From the NCBI GenBank assembly GCA_021806225.1, contig JAJZXW010000033.1:16005-80004 (forward strand): a DNA stretch of 64,000 nt. The letters run 5' to 3'. Shown here piece by piece: positions 44,603 to 53,522 of the stretch. This DNA comes from Nitrospirota bacterium (GTDB taxonomy: Bacteria; Nitrospirota; Leptospirillia; Leptospirillales; Leptospirillaceae). The translations under genes were made by a program, and so were the position numbers. The first letter of the stretch is position 1; the number at the start of each line of letters is the position of its first letter. The notes below the pieces were generated by a model. That model saw nothing but the letters and a program-made list of their open reading frames with translations, ran no database searches and was not told the origin of the DNA.

Positions 44603-46332
44603 GCGACGCCGTCCTTTTCCCGCTCATTCCTGAGCCCTGCCGTGGCTGGTTTTCGAAAGCCCGTGAAAAGGGACTCCTCGAGGATGTCGACCGGGCCCTG
44701 GCTGCGACCCTCGTTGGCCTTTCGGACCCTCTCCCATGGGAGGTCCTGGCTGTCTATGCCGTTGCGGCCGCTCTGACCAGTGCCGCCTCCCGGGAAGGCC
44801 ATACCCTCCTCGACCTGAATGCCTCCCCTGACTCTCCCTATTTCGAGGAACTCCCCGACCTGTTGCCGGCCCCCTCGTTCTGGCCCGGCCTTCTCGCGGA
44901 TGTGGCCGGAATCCCGGACCGGCCTGGCCCGATCATTCTCGACCGGGGCGGCCTTTACCTTTACCGCCACTATCGTGCTGAGATCAGGGTGGCCGACCTC
45001 CTTGGACGTCGACTTCTTTTCGACCGCGAAAACGGCGGAGCCTCTCCGGAGGTGAAGTGGGACATTCTGGACAGTCTTTTTCCCCTTCAGGGGGCCCCGT
45101 CGGATCCCGCCAATGCCGGGCGTGCTGCCGCCTCGGCATCCCTGTCGCGTTCTCTTCTTCTCCTGACGGGGGGGCCGGGGACCGGAAAAACATGGACGGC
45201 CGCCCGCATCCTGGCCCTTCATCGAATTCTCTCTCCCTCCGCCCGCATCGTCGCGGCGGCCCCGACCGGAAAGGCGGCCGCGCGGATGTCGGAGGCCCTG
45301 TCAGCCATGGAATTCCCAGGCCCCCCGCTGCCGACCATGACCCTGCACCGCCTGCTCGGAGCGGGGAGGCAGGGTTTTGCCCGGGGCCCGGGGAATCTCC
45401 TCGACTGGGACCTTGTCCTGGTGGACGAGCTGTCGATGGTCGATCTTCCCCTCATGGACCGCCTTCTGGTCTCCCTCCCCGAGCGTTCCCGCCTCATCCT
45501 GACGGGGGATCGCAACCAGCTGGCCTCTGTCGGGACGGGCTCGGTCATGGGGGATCTCTGCGGGGCTCTTGAGCGGGGGGGGCGAACGGCAAAGGATGCC
45601 GGGGCCCTGACGGTTCTGACCCACAACTTCCGCCAGTCGGCCTCCCCGGGCCTCCGGTCCTTTGCCCAGGCCATTGCCTCCGGAAATTCCCGCAGGGCAG
45701 TTGACGAGCTCTGTGCGGGAGCTTCGGGTCTCTCCTTCCTTCCCGCGGAGCCGGGGTCCCGACTCCCGCTTGAGATCCTGCGGGAGGGATGGGACGGGCT
45801 TTCGCGCATGCCGCCTCCCTCGGGCGGCCCCCTTCCGATGGATTCCTTCATGGCTCTGACGGCCCTTCGTGAGGGGCCTGCCGGGAGCCGGACGGTCAAC
45901 CGGGCGGTCCAGGGGATTTTTCGCCATGATCCCTCCGGGGTTTTGGGTTCCGCCCCGGTGATCGTTCTCGAGAACAGCTACGACACGGGCCTCATGAACG
46001 GGGATCTGGGGATTCTTTCCGGGTCCCGCCTTTTCGTCGGCAAGGAGCGCGGACTTGTGATCCTTCCGGAACGCCTCGCTCCCGATTGGGAGTTTTCCTA
46101 TGCCCTGACCGTCCACAAGAGTCAGGGATCTGAATTCGACCATGTGCTTCTTCTGATCGGCGCGGTCGATCATCCACTCCTCACCCGCTCTCTTCTCTAT
46201 ACCGCGGCCACCCGCGCCCGCTTCCGTCTGACCGTATGGGGATCTCTCCCACTCCTGGAGCGGATGATCCGGAGGCAGTCATGGCGAACCTCAGCTTTGT
46301 CCGACCGCCTCTCAGCCCTTTTGAGCCCGTGA
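44599..46332 (+). CDS. recD: Exodeoxyribonuclease V alpha chain (RecD)
   Basis: 5'-3' helicase subunit of RecBCD. The 577-aa protein has Walker A GGPGTGKT (residues 191-198), VDELSMVDLPLMDRLL, LTGDRNQLASVGTGSVMGDL and the C-terminal motif YALTVHKSQGSEFDHV. The length is close to E. coli RecD (608), so it is the RecBCD-partner type, not the longer stand-alone RecD2. Last gene of the operon; an AT-rich gap follows. Confidence 0.94.
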   Translation: MSDAVLFPLIPEPCRGWFSKAREKGLLEDVDRALAATLVGLSDPLPWEVLAVYAVAAALTSAASREGHTLLDLNASPDSPYFEELPDLLPAPSFWPGLLADVAGIPDRPGPIILDRGGLYLYRHYRAEIRVADLLGRRLLFDRENGGASPEVKWDILDSLFPLQGAPSDPANAGRAAASASLSRSLLLLTGGPGTGKTWTAARILALHRILSPSARIVAAAPTGKAAARMSEALSAMEFPGPPLPTMTLHRLLGAGRQGFARGPGNLLDWDLVLVDELSMVDLPLMDRLLVSLPERSRLILTGDRNQLASVGTGSVMGDLCGALERGGRTAKDAGALTVLTHNFRQSASPGLRSFAQAIASGNSRRAVDELCAGASGLSFLPAEPGSRLPLEILREGWDGLSRMPPPSGGPLPMDSFMALTALREGPAGSRTVNRAVQGIFRHDPSGVLGSAPVIVLENSYDTGLMNGDLGILSGSRLFVGKERGLVILPERLAPDWEFSYALTVHKSQGSEFDHVLLLIGAVDHPLLTRSLLYTAATRARFRLTVWGSLPLLERMIRRQSWRTSALSDRLSALLSP

Positions 46333-46848
46333 TGATTCCTTCCGGCGAACCTCCGGATTCCAAATCGGGCCATCATCGTTATTGCGGGAATGACTCCGTC
46401 AACGTCCAGAACCTCTGACAGACTTCTTTTGCATCTTGTCAGCCCAATGAACCGGGCTATCCCTTGAAGCGGCCGGAGAAGCTTCCTCGGGCGGCTTCCG
46501 AGGGCTCCTGTTCCCGTGCTCCCTGCAGAAAGCGGGTGGCATGATCGGGACGTTTCCTGTCTGTAAAGTGTTAAGTATTTGTGTAGGAAATGAATTTATA
46601 ATTTTTCCATTTTTTAGGGATCGTCAGCTTCAAGTTTGTCGTCGATTGGTCCGATGAAGAAGGTGCGGCCCCTTCTTCGCCCTGATCCGCCCGGAAGCCC
46701 GCCGTAAGCCTCCCAAAACCAAAAACAAAAATATATTCCATACTGATAGGCTATTTTTTAATTTAAAATCAAAAATACTTTGTTTACAATAACTAATAAT
46801 TATTATAATACAAATATTTTGTTTATTGTAAATATTTTAATTATATAT
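46333..46848. other. 516-bp gap without a gene; second half extremely AT-rich
   Basis: No supported gene. The first part (to about 46700) has ordinary composition and a few hairpin-forming GC-rich stretches. From about 46720 to 46848 the sequence is almost only A and T, with runs such as ATTTTGTTTATTGTAAAT, very unlike the surrounding genes. It probably contains the upstream promoter region of the next operon; foreign origin or binding of a silencing protein are possible. Confidence 0.6.
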
Positions 46849-46876
46849 TTGACAAGCACCATATTAGTGTTAGAAT
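46849..46876 (+). promoter_or_regulatory. Promoter of the RHH-VWA operon
   Basis: TTGACA at 46849-46854, a 16-bp spacer, and TAGAAT at 46871-46876. The ATG of the first gene starts 6 nt after the -10 box, so the message would be leaderless or nearly so. Confidence 0.7.
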
Positions 46877-46882
46877 GACACT
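46866..46882. promoter_or_regulatory. Operator-like inverted repeat over the -10 box
   Basis: AGTGT (46866-46870) and ACACT (46878-46882) form a perfect inverted repeat with a 7-bp centre containing the -10 box, ending one base before the start codon. A ribbon-helix-helix protein is the first gene, so autorepression at this site is likely. Confidence 0.55.
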
Positions 46883-47068
46883 ATGAAAAGGATGACGCTG
46901 CGCATGAATGAAGCGCTATACAGAATCATAAAGGAACGGGCCACACGGGAGCACCGTTCGATTCACGCGGAGATTCTTGTCGTCCTTGAACGCTTCTTCG
47001 GCGGGGCCAGGGGAGCGGAGCTGGTCATGGAAGAAAAAGAAGAGAGATCCTCGCCGAGGGATCGCTGA
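46883..47068 (+). CDS. Arc-type ribbon-helix-helix transcription regulator
   Basis: A 61-aa protein with the Arc/MetJ-type fold: strand KRMTLRMNEALYRII and helices KERATREHRSIHAEIL, VVLERFFGGA. Such small regulators often repress their own operon. The ATG at 46883 lies 6 nt after the -10 box and adjoins the inverted repeat. Probably controls the three following genes. It lacks a visible toxin partner of known type. Confidence 0.85.
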   Translation: MKRMTLRMNEALYRIIKERATREHRSIHAEILVVLERFFGGARGAELVMEEKEERSSPRDR

Positions 47069-47127
47069 TCGGGAGATCCGGCGGAGGCCGGAATTATAAA
47101 CGGGTTGCATACTGAAAGGATTCCAAG

Positions 47128-47469
47128 ATGTTAGGTGACAAGGACATCAACAAGATCATCAACGCGGTAAAAGAGTACAACGACCTCCTCGAGAAGTCCT
47201 CTGTGGTCATGGACCGCCTGGCGGAGACCAAGAAACAGTGGGACATTCTTCTGACCGATCGGGACGCTCTCCGGGCCGAGTCGGAGAGGATGAACCGCTT
47301 TATCGCCCAGTTCAAGGAAGACTACCAGAATTTCCATGCGAGGGAATCCCAGTGGGTCAACTCGGTGGCCGACCTTCACACCAAGCTTCAGTTCATGGTC
47401 GATGAACTCAACACCATCGTCAGCCATCACCGGAGAAATTCGGTCGAAGGCAGCGGTGTCATCAACTAA
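47128..47469 (+). CDS. Coiled-coil protein of unknown function
   Basis: A 113-aa soluble, mostly helical protein (NKIINAVKEYNDLLEKSSVV, RDALRAESERMNRFIAQF, DLHTKLQFMVDELNTIVSHH) with heptad patterning. No signal peptide. AAAGGA precedes ATG 47128 by 8 nt. It is co-directional with the RHH gene and 45 bp upstream of the membrane protein, which itself has a long C-terminal helix; the two may associate. No family recognised. Confidence 0.75.
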   Translation: MLGDKDINKIINAVKEYNDLLEKSSVVMDRLAETKKQWDILLTDRDALRAESERMNRFIAQFKEDYQNFHARESQWVNSVADLHTKLQFMVDELNTIVSHHRRNSVEGSGVIN

Positions 47470-47514
47470 CGCGGGATCGGTTGCCCCTAAAGGCAACCAC
47501 TAAGGAGCGACACC

Positions 47515-48600
47515 ATGAGACACAAGACCCTTTCCAGACCGATATTTCCGGATGACGAACTGATCCGCAAGACGGGCCACGAGGACGGACTGGCAGGTCT
47601 GCCCGCTGGAAGCAGCTACGAGGCAGGCCCTTTCGAGCGGTCGATCATCGCCGCCGGTGAGTCGAAGATCAGCGAGATTTACGCCCAGACGGCGCAGGAG
47701 CTCTATCGTCATGAAGGGCGATCCTCGAATCTGTCCAACGCCTACGAGTCCAACCAGTACCGCCTCAAGGAAGTGCTGCTTCGCTACAAGAACCGTAAGG
47801 AGATTGTAGGACGGGATGTGGTCATTCCGGTTCCCTACTTCATTCACTGGCTTGTGGTGATCCTGCTGGCGATTGGAGAGTTCCCCCTGAACGTCGTCGT
47901 CTTCCGGATGTTCGGAGAGCCGGAGCTGATGACTTACGTCATGAGCATGACCCTCTCTCTAACGCTTCCTCTGATCGGGGTCTTCCTTGGGCTTCAGGTC
48001 CGGACACTGGTCAAGCCGAAGGTCGCTACGGCCATCATGATTCTGCTCGCCCCGACGACTGTTCTCGGAGCGCTCACCGCCCTCTCCTTCATCCGCAACA
48101 TGTATGTGACTCTCCACGCCGAGCACAGGCTGGGGGGGGGCTCGGGCAACATGGTCTACGCCATGTTTGCGATCAACCTCCTGATATTCATGGGAGCCTA
48201 CATGGTCTCCTTTTTTGCCCATGACCAGGATTCCGAGCTGGACGCCCTGCATGTCGCCGTCGTGCGGCTCGACAAGAAGCGGACAAAACTGCGGGACAGG
48301 CTTTCCCAGGCGATCTCCAGGACGAACGCGATCATCCGGGCCGGTCGCGGCGAAGCGGAGCGGGTCCTCTCCGAAACGGCGGTCAAGATGGCCGTCTATC
48401 GCCAGGCCAACATGGCCTCGCGCGGAGGGACCGTCGCTCCGTCTTCCTTTTCAAGAAATCCCGAGTCTGCCACACTCAAGCGGTGGTGGCCTGATCTCAA
48501 GATTCCGGATGCGGCCGAGTCGATGGCGAACAATCCTGCCGGAGGCGAAAAGCCGACCGATGGACAGGGTCGGCCCCTATTTTCCACAGGGAGGGCGTAA
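47515..48600 (+). CDS. Four-helix membrane protein with cytoplasmic helical arms, unknown function
   Basis: A 361-aa protein. Residues 1-110 are soluble and helical (SKISEIYAQTAQELYRH). Four membrane helices follow at about 113-132 (WLVVILLAIGEFPLNVV), 143-165, 173-192 and 214-233. Residues about 240-305 form a charged coiled coil (LDKKRTKLRDRLSQAISR). ATG 47515 follows AAGGAG. It sits between a coiled-coil protein and a VWA-like protein. A transport or scaffold function is possible, but I know no matching family. Confidence 0.75.
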   Translation: MRHKTLSRPIFPDDELIRKTGHEDGLAGLPAGSSYEAGPFERSIIAAGESKISEIYAQTAQELYRHEGRSSNLSNAYESNQYRLKEVLLRYKNRKEIVGRDVVIPVPYFIHWLVVILLAIGEFPLNVVVFRMFGEPELMTYVMSMTLSLTLPLIGVFLGLQVRTLVKPKVATAIMILLAPTTVLGALTALSFIRNMYVTLHAEHRLGGGSGNMVYAMFAINLLIFMGAYMVSFFAHDQDSELDALHVAVVRLDKKRTKLRDRLSQAISRTNAIIRAGRGEAERVLSETAVKMAVYRQANMASRGGTVAPSSFSRNPESATLKRWWPDLKIPDAAESMANNPAGGEKPTDGQGRPLFSTGRA

Positions 48601-48601
48601 G

Positions 48602-49486
48602 ATGAACGCATGGGGAGAGAGGGCCGGCCGACTTCTGGCCGGTCTCGGGATGGGGGCACTGACAGTACTCACGCTCCCCGATATTCCGGCCTTCCTTCCG
48701 GGGTTTCACGAGCCACAGGAGGCCCGGGCGGAGGAGTCTGCGGATCCCGGACGAGACATCCTGGTCTTCGTCGACGAGACCGGGAGCACCGGCCGCCAGT
48801 TCGACGTTTACAGACGGGCTCTTCTCGAGCGGATCGTGCCGGAACTCAAGGCCGGGGACCGTCTGAGGGTCGCTCCGATCGTCGACGACAATTCTTTGGT
48901 CTCGAGCTTCATGGCCGAAGGGAGCCTTCCTGACCGGCCCGGGTTCGATAGTCTTTCGGAAAATGAAATCGACTACAAGAACGAGGTCAAGCAGGAAAAG
49001 GCGCAGGACAAGGAGATCCGCAACAAACTTCTCGCCACCCTTACGGCTAAACTCAAAAAACCAGGGAAGTCCCGCTACACCGATCTTTTTGGGGCGGCCC
49101 GCATGGCCTCCCAGCTCTTTTCCGCCGACCGGAAGAGACCTGTTCTGGTCTTCCTGTCGGACATGCAGGAGGACCGGGGGCGATTCCGGTACAAAGACAT
49201 GAAGTGGAACGCCAGGGACCTGAAACGGGTCGAAAAGGCCTACGGCTTTCCCGATCTTAAAAATGTTTGCGTCTATGTGATCGGAACGCGCTCCCCCTCG
49301 ATCGAGAAGAGCCGAAAGATGAGCGAGTTCTGGCTGCAGTATTTCCGGAAGTCGGGGGCCGACATCCAGCCGTCCCACATCGGCTCGATGCTGGTCAACT
49401 GGCCACCGGAGGAGGGGTGCGGCAAATCGCGGGCCATTCCGAAAAAGGATGAAAGCTGGCTCCAGAAGCTCAGGAAGCAGCTCTGA
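48602..49486 (+). CDS. Exported VWA-like domain protein
   Basis: The 294-aa protein starts with a signal or anchor segment (RLLAGLGMGALTVLTLP) and has a von Willebrand A-like domain from about residue 55: DILVFVDETGSTGRQFDVYR. The metal-site motif DxSxS is altered to D-E-T-G-S. RRPVLVFLSDMQEDRGRF-like strands follow (KRPVLVFLSDMQED). GGGAGGG precedes ATG 48602, one base after the membrane protein stop. VWA domains bind protein partners, so it probably works with the membrane protein in the periplasm. Confidence 0.8.
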   Translation: MNAWGERAGRLLAGLGMGALTVLTLPDIPAFLPGFHEPQEARAEESADPGRDILVFVDETGSTGRQFDVYRRALLERIVPELKAGDRLRVAPIVDDNSLVSSFMAEGSLPDRPGFDSLSENEIDYKNEVKQEKAQDKEIRNKLLATLTAKLKKPGKSRYTDLFGAARMASQLFSADRKRPVLVFLSDMQEDRGRFRYKDMKWNARDLKRVEKAYGFPDLKNVCVYVIGTRSPSIEKSRKMSEFWLQYFRKSGADIQPSHIGSMLVNWPPEEGCGKSRAIPKKDESWLQKLRKQL

Positions 49487-49528
49487 GAGAATGTCGGGAC
49501 GTTCCCCCTCCCGAAGGCCTTCCCGTCC

Positions 49529-51184
49529 CTAGGACCGGAGGGCCTTTCTGATTTCCCGGTCGGCCGTTTCAAGAATTTCCTGGAGATGGGTCTCGCTCCG
49601 GGTACTCTCCCCGTAAATCTTGAGGATCTCCTCCGTTCCCGATGGCCGGGCAGCAAACCACCCCGAAGCGCATTCGACCTTGATTCCGCCGATCGGCTCT
49701 CCGTTTCCCGGGGCTGTCGTCAGAATTCTCAGGACGGGTTCGCCCGCCAGCGAATCAAGGGGGAGGCGTGCCGGAGTGATTTTCCCGAGGGAGACCCGGA
49801 GGGAAGCGTCGGCCGGGGCATCGATCCGCCGGTAGTAATGAGGCCCGAAGCGGTTGACGAGATCCGCGTACTGGAGTCCCGGCTCCCGTCCCGTCACTGC
49901 CGCGATTTCGGCCGCACAGAGGGAGGCAATGAGGCCGTCCTTGTCGGTGGTCCAGACCGTCCCGTTCCGCCGGAGAAAGGAGGCTCCGGCGCTCTCCTCT
50001 CCTCCGAGTCCCAGCGTTCCGTCGAGAAGTCCCTCCACGAACCACTTGAAGCCGACGGGAACCTCGAGAAGGGGCCGGTCCAGTGATTCTGCGACACGGT
50101 CGATCATCCGGCTCGACACGATGGTCTTGCCAATCCGGACCCCGGAGCCCCAGAGTGGCCGGTGGGAAAAGAGGTAGGAGATCAGGACCGCAAGGTAGTG
50201 GTTGGGGTTCATGAGGCCGGCGCTGGGCGAGACGATCCCGTGGCGGTCGTGGTCGGTGTCGCATCCAAAGGAGATGTCGAATTTTCCGGCCATCTCCACG
50301 AGTCGTTTCATGGCCCATGGAGAAGATGGGTCCATCCGTATCTTGCCGTCCCAGTCCACGGTCATGAAGGAGAAGGTCGGGTCGAGCGTTTCCCGGACCA
50401 CGGTCAGATCCAGCCGATACTCTTCGGCGATCCGACCCCAGTAATGGACTCCGGCTCCCCCCAGGGGATCGACGCCGATCCGGATCCCGGAGCTCCGGAT
50501 CGCCTCCATGTCGATCACCTCTCCCAGGTCGGCCACGTAGGCGGACAAATAATCCCGGCCATGGACCGTGTCCGCCTCCATCGCCCGGTCGAAGGGGATC
50601 CGGCGCACGCCGGACAACCCTTCCGCCAGAAGACGATTGGCAGTCTCCTCGATCCAACGGGTAGCGGCCGGATCGGCCGGCCCCCCTCCCGGGGGATTGT
50701 ACTTGAAGCCACCGTCCTCAGGCGGGTTGTGCGAGGGGGTGATCACGATGCCGTCGGCGGGGGAGGGAGGGCTCCCTCCGTCCCGGGGATGGTTGTAGGT
50801 CAGGATGGCATGGCTGACAACAGGGGTCGGTGTCGGCTCGTCGTGATCGGAGACGATGGTAGTGACGCCGTTGGCGGCGAGAACAGAGAGGGCGGTGACG
50901 AATGCGGGACGGGAAAGGGCGTGGGTGTCGGCTCCGACGAAGAGGGGGCCTTCGATTCCTCTGGTTTTCCTGTAGAGGCAAACGGCCTGGGTGACCGCCA
51001 GGATATGGTCTTCGTTGAAGGTGCCTTCGAAGGCGCTTCCCCGGTGGCCGGAGGTCCCGAAGGAGACCCGCTGGGCGGGGTTGTCCGGATCCGGGCGCCT
51101 TGCGAAAAAATCGGTGACGAGCCGGGAAACGTCGATGATCAGGGACGGGGGGGGCGCCTGGCCGGACAGGGGACTCACGCTCAT
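49529..51184 (-). CDS. pgm: Phosphoglucomutase (alpha-D-glucose-specific)
   Basis: Interconverts glucose 1- and 6-phosphate for glycogen and nucleotide sugar metabolism. The 551-aa protein has the active-site ITPSHNPPEDGGFKYN (phosphoserine), the metal loop GCDTDHDRHG, LGGEESAGASFLRR and the C-terminal phosphate loop RPSGTEEILKIY. ATG 51184 follows AAGGAG at 6 nt and overlaps the stop of the upstream HAD gene. The gene converges on the VWA gene with a 42-bp gap. Confidence 0.95.
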   Translation of the reverse strand: MSVSPLSGQAPPPSLIIDVSRLVTDFFARRPDPDNPAQRVSFGTSGHRGSAFEGTFNEDHILAVTQAVCLYRKTRGIEGPLFVGADTHALSRPAFVTALSVLAANGVTTIVSDHDEPTPTPVVSHAILTYNHPRDGGSPPSPADGIVITPSHNPPEDGGFKYNPPGGGPADPAATRWIEETANRLLAEGLSGVRRIPFDRAMEADTVHGRDYLSAYVADLGEVIDMEAIRSSGIRIGVDPLGGAGVHYWGRIAEEYRLDLTVVRETLDPTFSFMTVDWDGKIRMDPSSPWAMKRLVEMAGKFDISFGCDTDHDRHGIVSPSAGLMNPNHYLAVLISYLFSHRPLWGSGVRIGKTIVSSRMIDRVAESLDRPLLEVPVGFKWFVEGLLDGTLGLGGEESAGASFLRRNGTVWTTDKDGLIASLCAAEIAAVTGREPGLQYADLVNRFGPHYYRRIDAPADASLRVSLGKITPARLPLDSLAGEPVLRILTTAPGNGEPIGGIKVECASGWFAARPSGTEEILKIYGESTRSETHLQEILETADREIRKALRS

Positions 51185-51879
51185 GGGAGGCTCCTTTTGA
51201 AAAAGGGGGTGGTGGCGAAGAGTGGACAGTCCGGTGCGAGGAGATCGGCGATATGGTCGACGGAGAGATCGGGGGACGGGCAGGAGGCGAGGAGGGAGGG
51301 GTCGGCGGCGTAATGGCCCTGTCTTGGAAGAATGGTGGTCACCCGCTCCTCCCAGGCCGACTTGAAGGCAGTCAGGATCCGGATCTTGTCGTCGATGACG
51401 ACATAGTGGTCCCCTGGGAAGCGCTCCTCGATGTCGGACAGCATCTGTTCCTTGTGGATATAGACCAGAACCTGTCCCCCGGCCGCGTCCCACAGTCCGG
51501 AGCGTTCGATCTTCCGGGGCTGGAAGACGGCGTCCCCGTCTGAGAGGATGACGACCTCTCCTCGTCGCCTGAGGGCGGCGATCACCTCCAGAGCCTTCGG
51601 ATGGAGGAGGGTGTGAAAGGGGTAGTCGACCATCCAGGAGGACATGCGAAGGAGACGGGGGTCGTGGAGCACCTCCTCCCGATAGATCTGGAGGGCTCCG
51701 AGATAGTCGGCATAGCCGATCCGGGACCAGCGCTCGGTAAAGATCGCCCAGTACCGCTCCCGGGCGGGAGGACCATACTCCTCGTCCAGATGTCGGGCCA
51801 GGTCGGACTGGAGCCGGTCATTGTCGAGAAGGGTGTTGTCGACGTCGATCAGGAAGACGATTCGTGGCCGTGGCGGCAT
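51181..51879 (-). CDS. HAD-superfamily hydrolase
   Basis: A 232-aa protein with the HAD nucleophile motif FLIDVDNTLLDND near residue 12, motif II VVILSDGD near residue 120 and motif IV VVIDDKIRIL near residue 168. ATG 51879 follows AAAGGAGGGG. It is translationally coupled to pgm (ATGA overlap), so a sugar-phosphate phosphatase is possible but the substrate is unknown. Confidence 0.85.
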   Translation of the reverse strand: MPPRPRIVFLIDVDNTLLDNDRLQSDLARHLDEEYGPPARERYWAIFTERWSRIGYADYLGALQIYREEVLHDPRLLRMSSWMVDYPFHTLLHPKALEVIAALRRRGEVVILSDGDAVFQPRKIERSGLWDAAGGQVLVYIHKEQMLSDIEERFPGDHYVVIDDKIRILTAFKSAWEERVTTILPRQGHYAADPSLLASCPSPDLSVDHIADLLAPDCPLFATTPFFKRSLP

Positions 51880-51893
51880 GTCCCCTCCTTTGA

Positions 51894-52376
51894 TCAGGGC
51901 TCCCGGGCCGGATCCCCGAAGGGAGAACCGGATCCCTCCCATATCGAGAAGTCTTCGAAGTCGAATGCCGGGGCCACCGTGCAGGTGGCGAGACTGAAGG
52001 GTCCGAGGGATCGTGCCTGCTGCCAGGCCCCGGCTGGTACGACTGCCAGGCAATGAGGCGGATCCCTGTCGAGTTCCCAGGTCTCGGGGGCGTCATTGCG
52101 GAGAAAGGAAAGAAGCAGGGGGGCCCCGCCGATATGGTGCCAGATTTCGCAGGAGGAGACGCGGTGCCACCGAGTCTCGATCCCTCCGGGGATCAGAAAG
52201 ATGATCACCGAAACGGCGGACCGGATTCGTCCCGTTCCCTTCGGCTCCACCTCCTCGAGCGCGCGGTGGATTTCCCTGTAATAGCCTCCCTCGGGATGGG
52301 GCCGCAGGGCGTGGAGCCTGATCTGGCGAAGGATTTCCCCGTCTTCCGGTAACAGCTCCACGCTCACCCCGTCCAT
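51894..52376 (-). CDS. Cupin (DUF985/cupin_5) protein
   Basis: A 160-aa single cupin domain: LRPHPEGGYYREIHR near residue 25, then IIFLIPGGIETRWHRVSSCE with His and Glu metal-ligand candidates, and PAGAWQQARS. Members of this family are often linked to sugar metabolism but are mostly uncharacterised. Its ATG overlaps the stop of the oxidoreductase gene as TGATG. No ribosome site is visible, in line with coupled translation. Confidence 0.82.
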   Translation of the reverse strand: MDGVSVELLPEDGEILRQIRLHALRPHPEGGYYREIHRALEEVEPKGTGRIRSAVSVIIFLIPGGIETRWHRVSSCEIWHHIGGAPLLLSFLRNDAPETWELDRDPPHCLAVVPAGAWQQARSLGPFSLATCTVAPAFDFEDFSIWEGSGSPFGDPAREP

Positions 52377-53377
52377 CAGAATTTCAGGCAGATCTTGCCG
52401 GTGAAGTCCCCGTCAGCCAGGGCCTGGAAGGCATCCGGGGCGGAGGCGAAGGGAATGACCCGGTCGATTCTGGGCCGCACTCCGTTCTGGACGATCGCGT
52501 CCACCATCTCCTCGAAATGCGTTCGGCTCCCCACGTAGACTCCCTGCATGCGCAGCTGCTTCACGAGGAGAGGAAAGACCGGGAGCTCGGCCTGGCCGCC
52601 GGAGAGCACTCCGATGACTGCCACATGGCCTCCGGGACGGGTGCAGGAAAGGGATCGGCCCAGGGTTCCGGCCCCGCCGACCTCGACGACGTGGTCGACT
52701 CCCTCTCCGTCCGTCCGGGCCAGGACCTCCAGGTCCCATTCGGGGAATGTCCGGTAGTTGATTCCCGTGTCGGCGCCCAGAAGGGCGGCCGTCTCGAGCT
52801 TCCGGTCGGAGGAGGATGTGACGATGACCCGGGCCCCGGCCATCTTGGCGAACTGGAGGGCGAACAGGGAGACGCCTCCCGTCCCCTGCACGAGGACGGT
52901 CTCCCCGGGCCGGAGGCCTCCCTGGACGAAGAGCGCGTTCCAGGCGGTCACGGCGGCGCAGGGGAGTGTGGACGCCTCCTCGAAGGAGAGGGCCTCCGGA
53001 ATCCGGACGAGGCCCTCCTCCGGGAGCAGGACCCGCTCCGCCAGCATCCCGTCCCTGTCACCCCCCAGAGCCATCGCCCGCCGGGGCGGATGGCCGTCGA
53101 TCCAGTTCTGGTTGAAAATCCCTGCCACCCGGTCTCCGGTCCGGACCCGGGAGACTCCGGGACCCGTGGCGACAACCGTGCCAGCCCCGTCGGAAAGGGG
53201 AATGAGGGGAAGCCGGAGGTTGGGGTAGTGGCCCCGGAGGATGAGCAGGTCACGGTAATTCAGGGAGGCGGCGCGCAGTTCCATCACCACCTGTCCGGGA
53301 CCCGGGACGGGATCTTCCCGGGTGGAGGGCCGGAGCGCCTCGGGTGTTCCCGGGTCGTGGATTTCAAAAACCTTCAC
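52376..53377 (-). CDS. Zinc-type alcohol dehydrogenase / quinone oxidoreductase family protein
   Basis: A 333-aa MDR-superfamily protein: GroES-like domain (SLNYRDLLILRGHYP, SDGAGTVVATGPGV) and nucleotide-binding domain (VLVQGTGGVSLFALQFAKMAGA). The structural zinc Cys cluster of classical alcohol dehydrogenases is absent, so a zinc-free quinone oxidoreductase-like enzyme is more likely. The start is GTG 53377 after AAGGAG. First gene of a four-gene minus-strand operon ending in pgm. Confidence 0.87.
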   Translation of the reverse strand: MKVFEIHDPGTPEALRPSTREDPVPGPGQVVMELRAASLNYRDLLILRGHYPNLRLPLIPLSDGAGTVVATGPGVSRVRTGDRVAGIFNQNWIDGHPPRRAMALGGDRDGMLAERVLLPEEGLVRIPEALSFEEASTLPCAAVTAWNALFVQGGLRPGETVLVQGTGGVSLFALQFAKMAGARVIVTSSSDRKLETAALLGADTGINYRTFPEWDLEVLARTDGEGVDHVVEVGGAGTLGRSLSCTRPGGHVAVIGVLSGGQAELPVFPLLVKQLRMQGVYVGSRTHFEEMVDAIVQNGVRPRIDRVIPFASAPDAFQALADGDFTGKICLKF

Positions 53378-53522
53378 GAGAATCTCCTTTTTTGTCTGAC
53401 GTCCAAGGGAAGACTATCGGATTGTGGTGGGCGATTGCAACGGGATTTTGCCGCACCGAGACCTTCTTGTGCTAAAATCAACAAAAGACCGATTTTCTCC
53501 GAACCTTCTTGAAAGGAAATCC

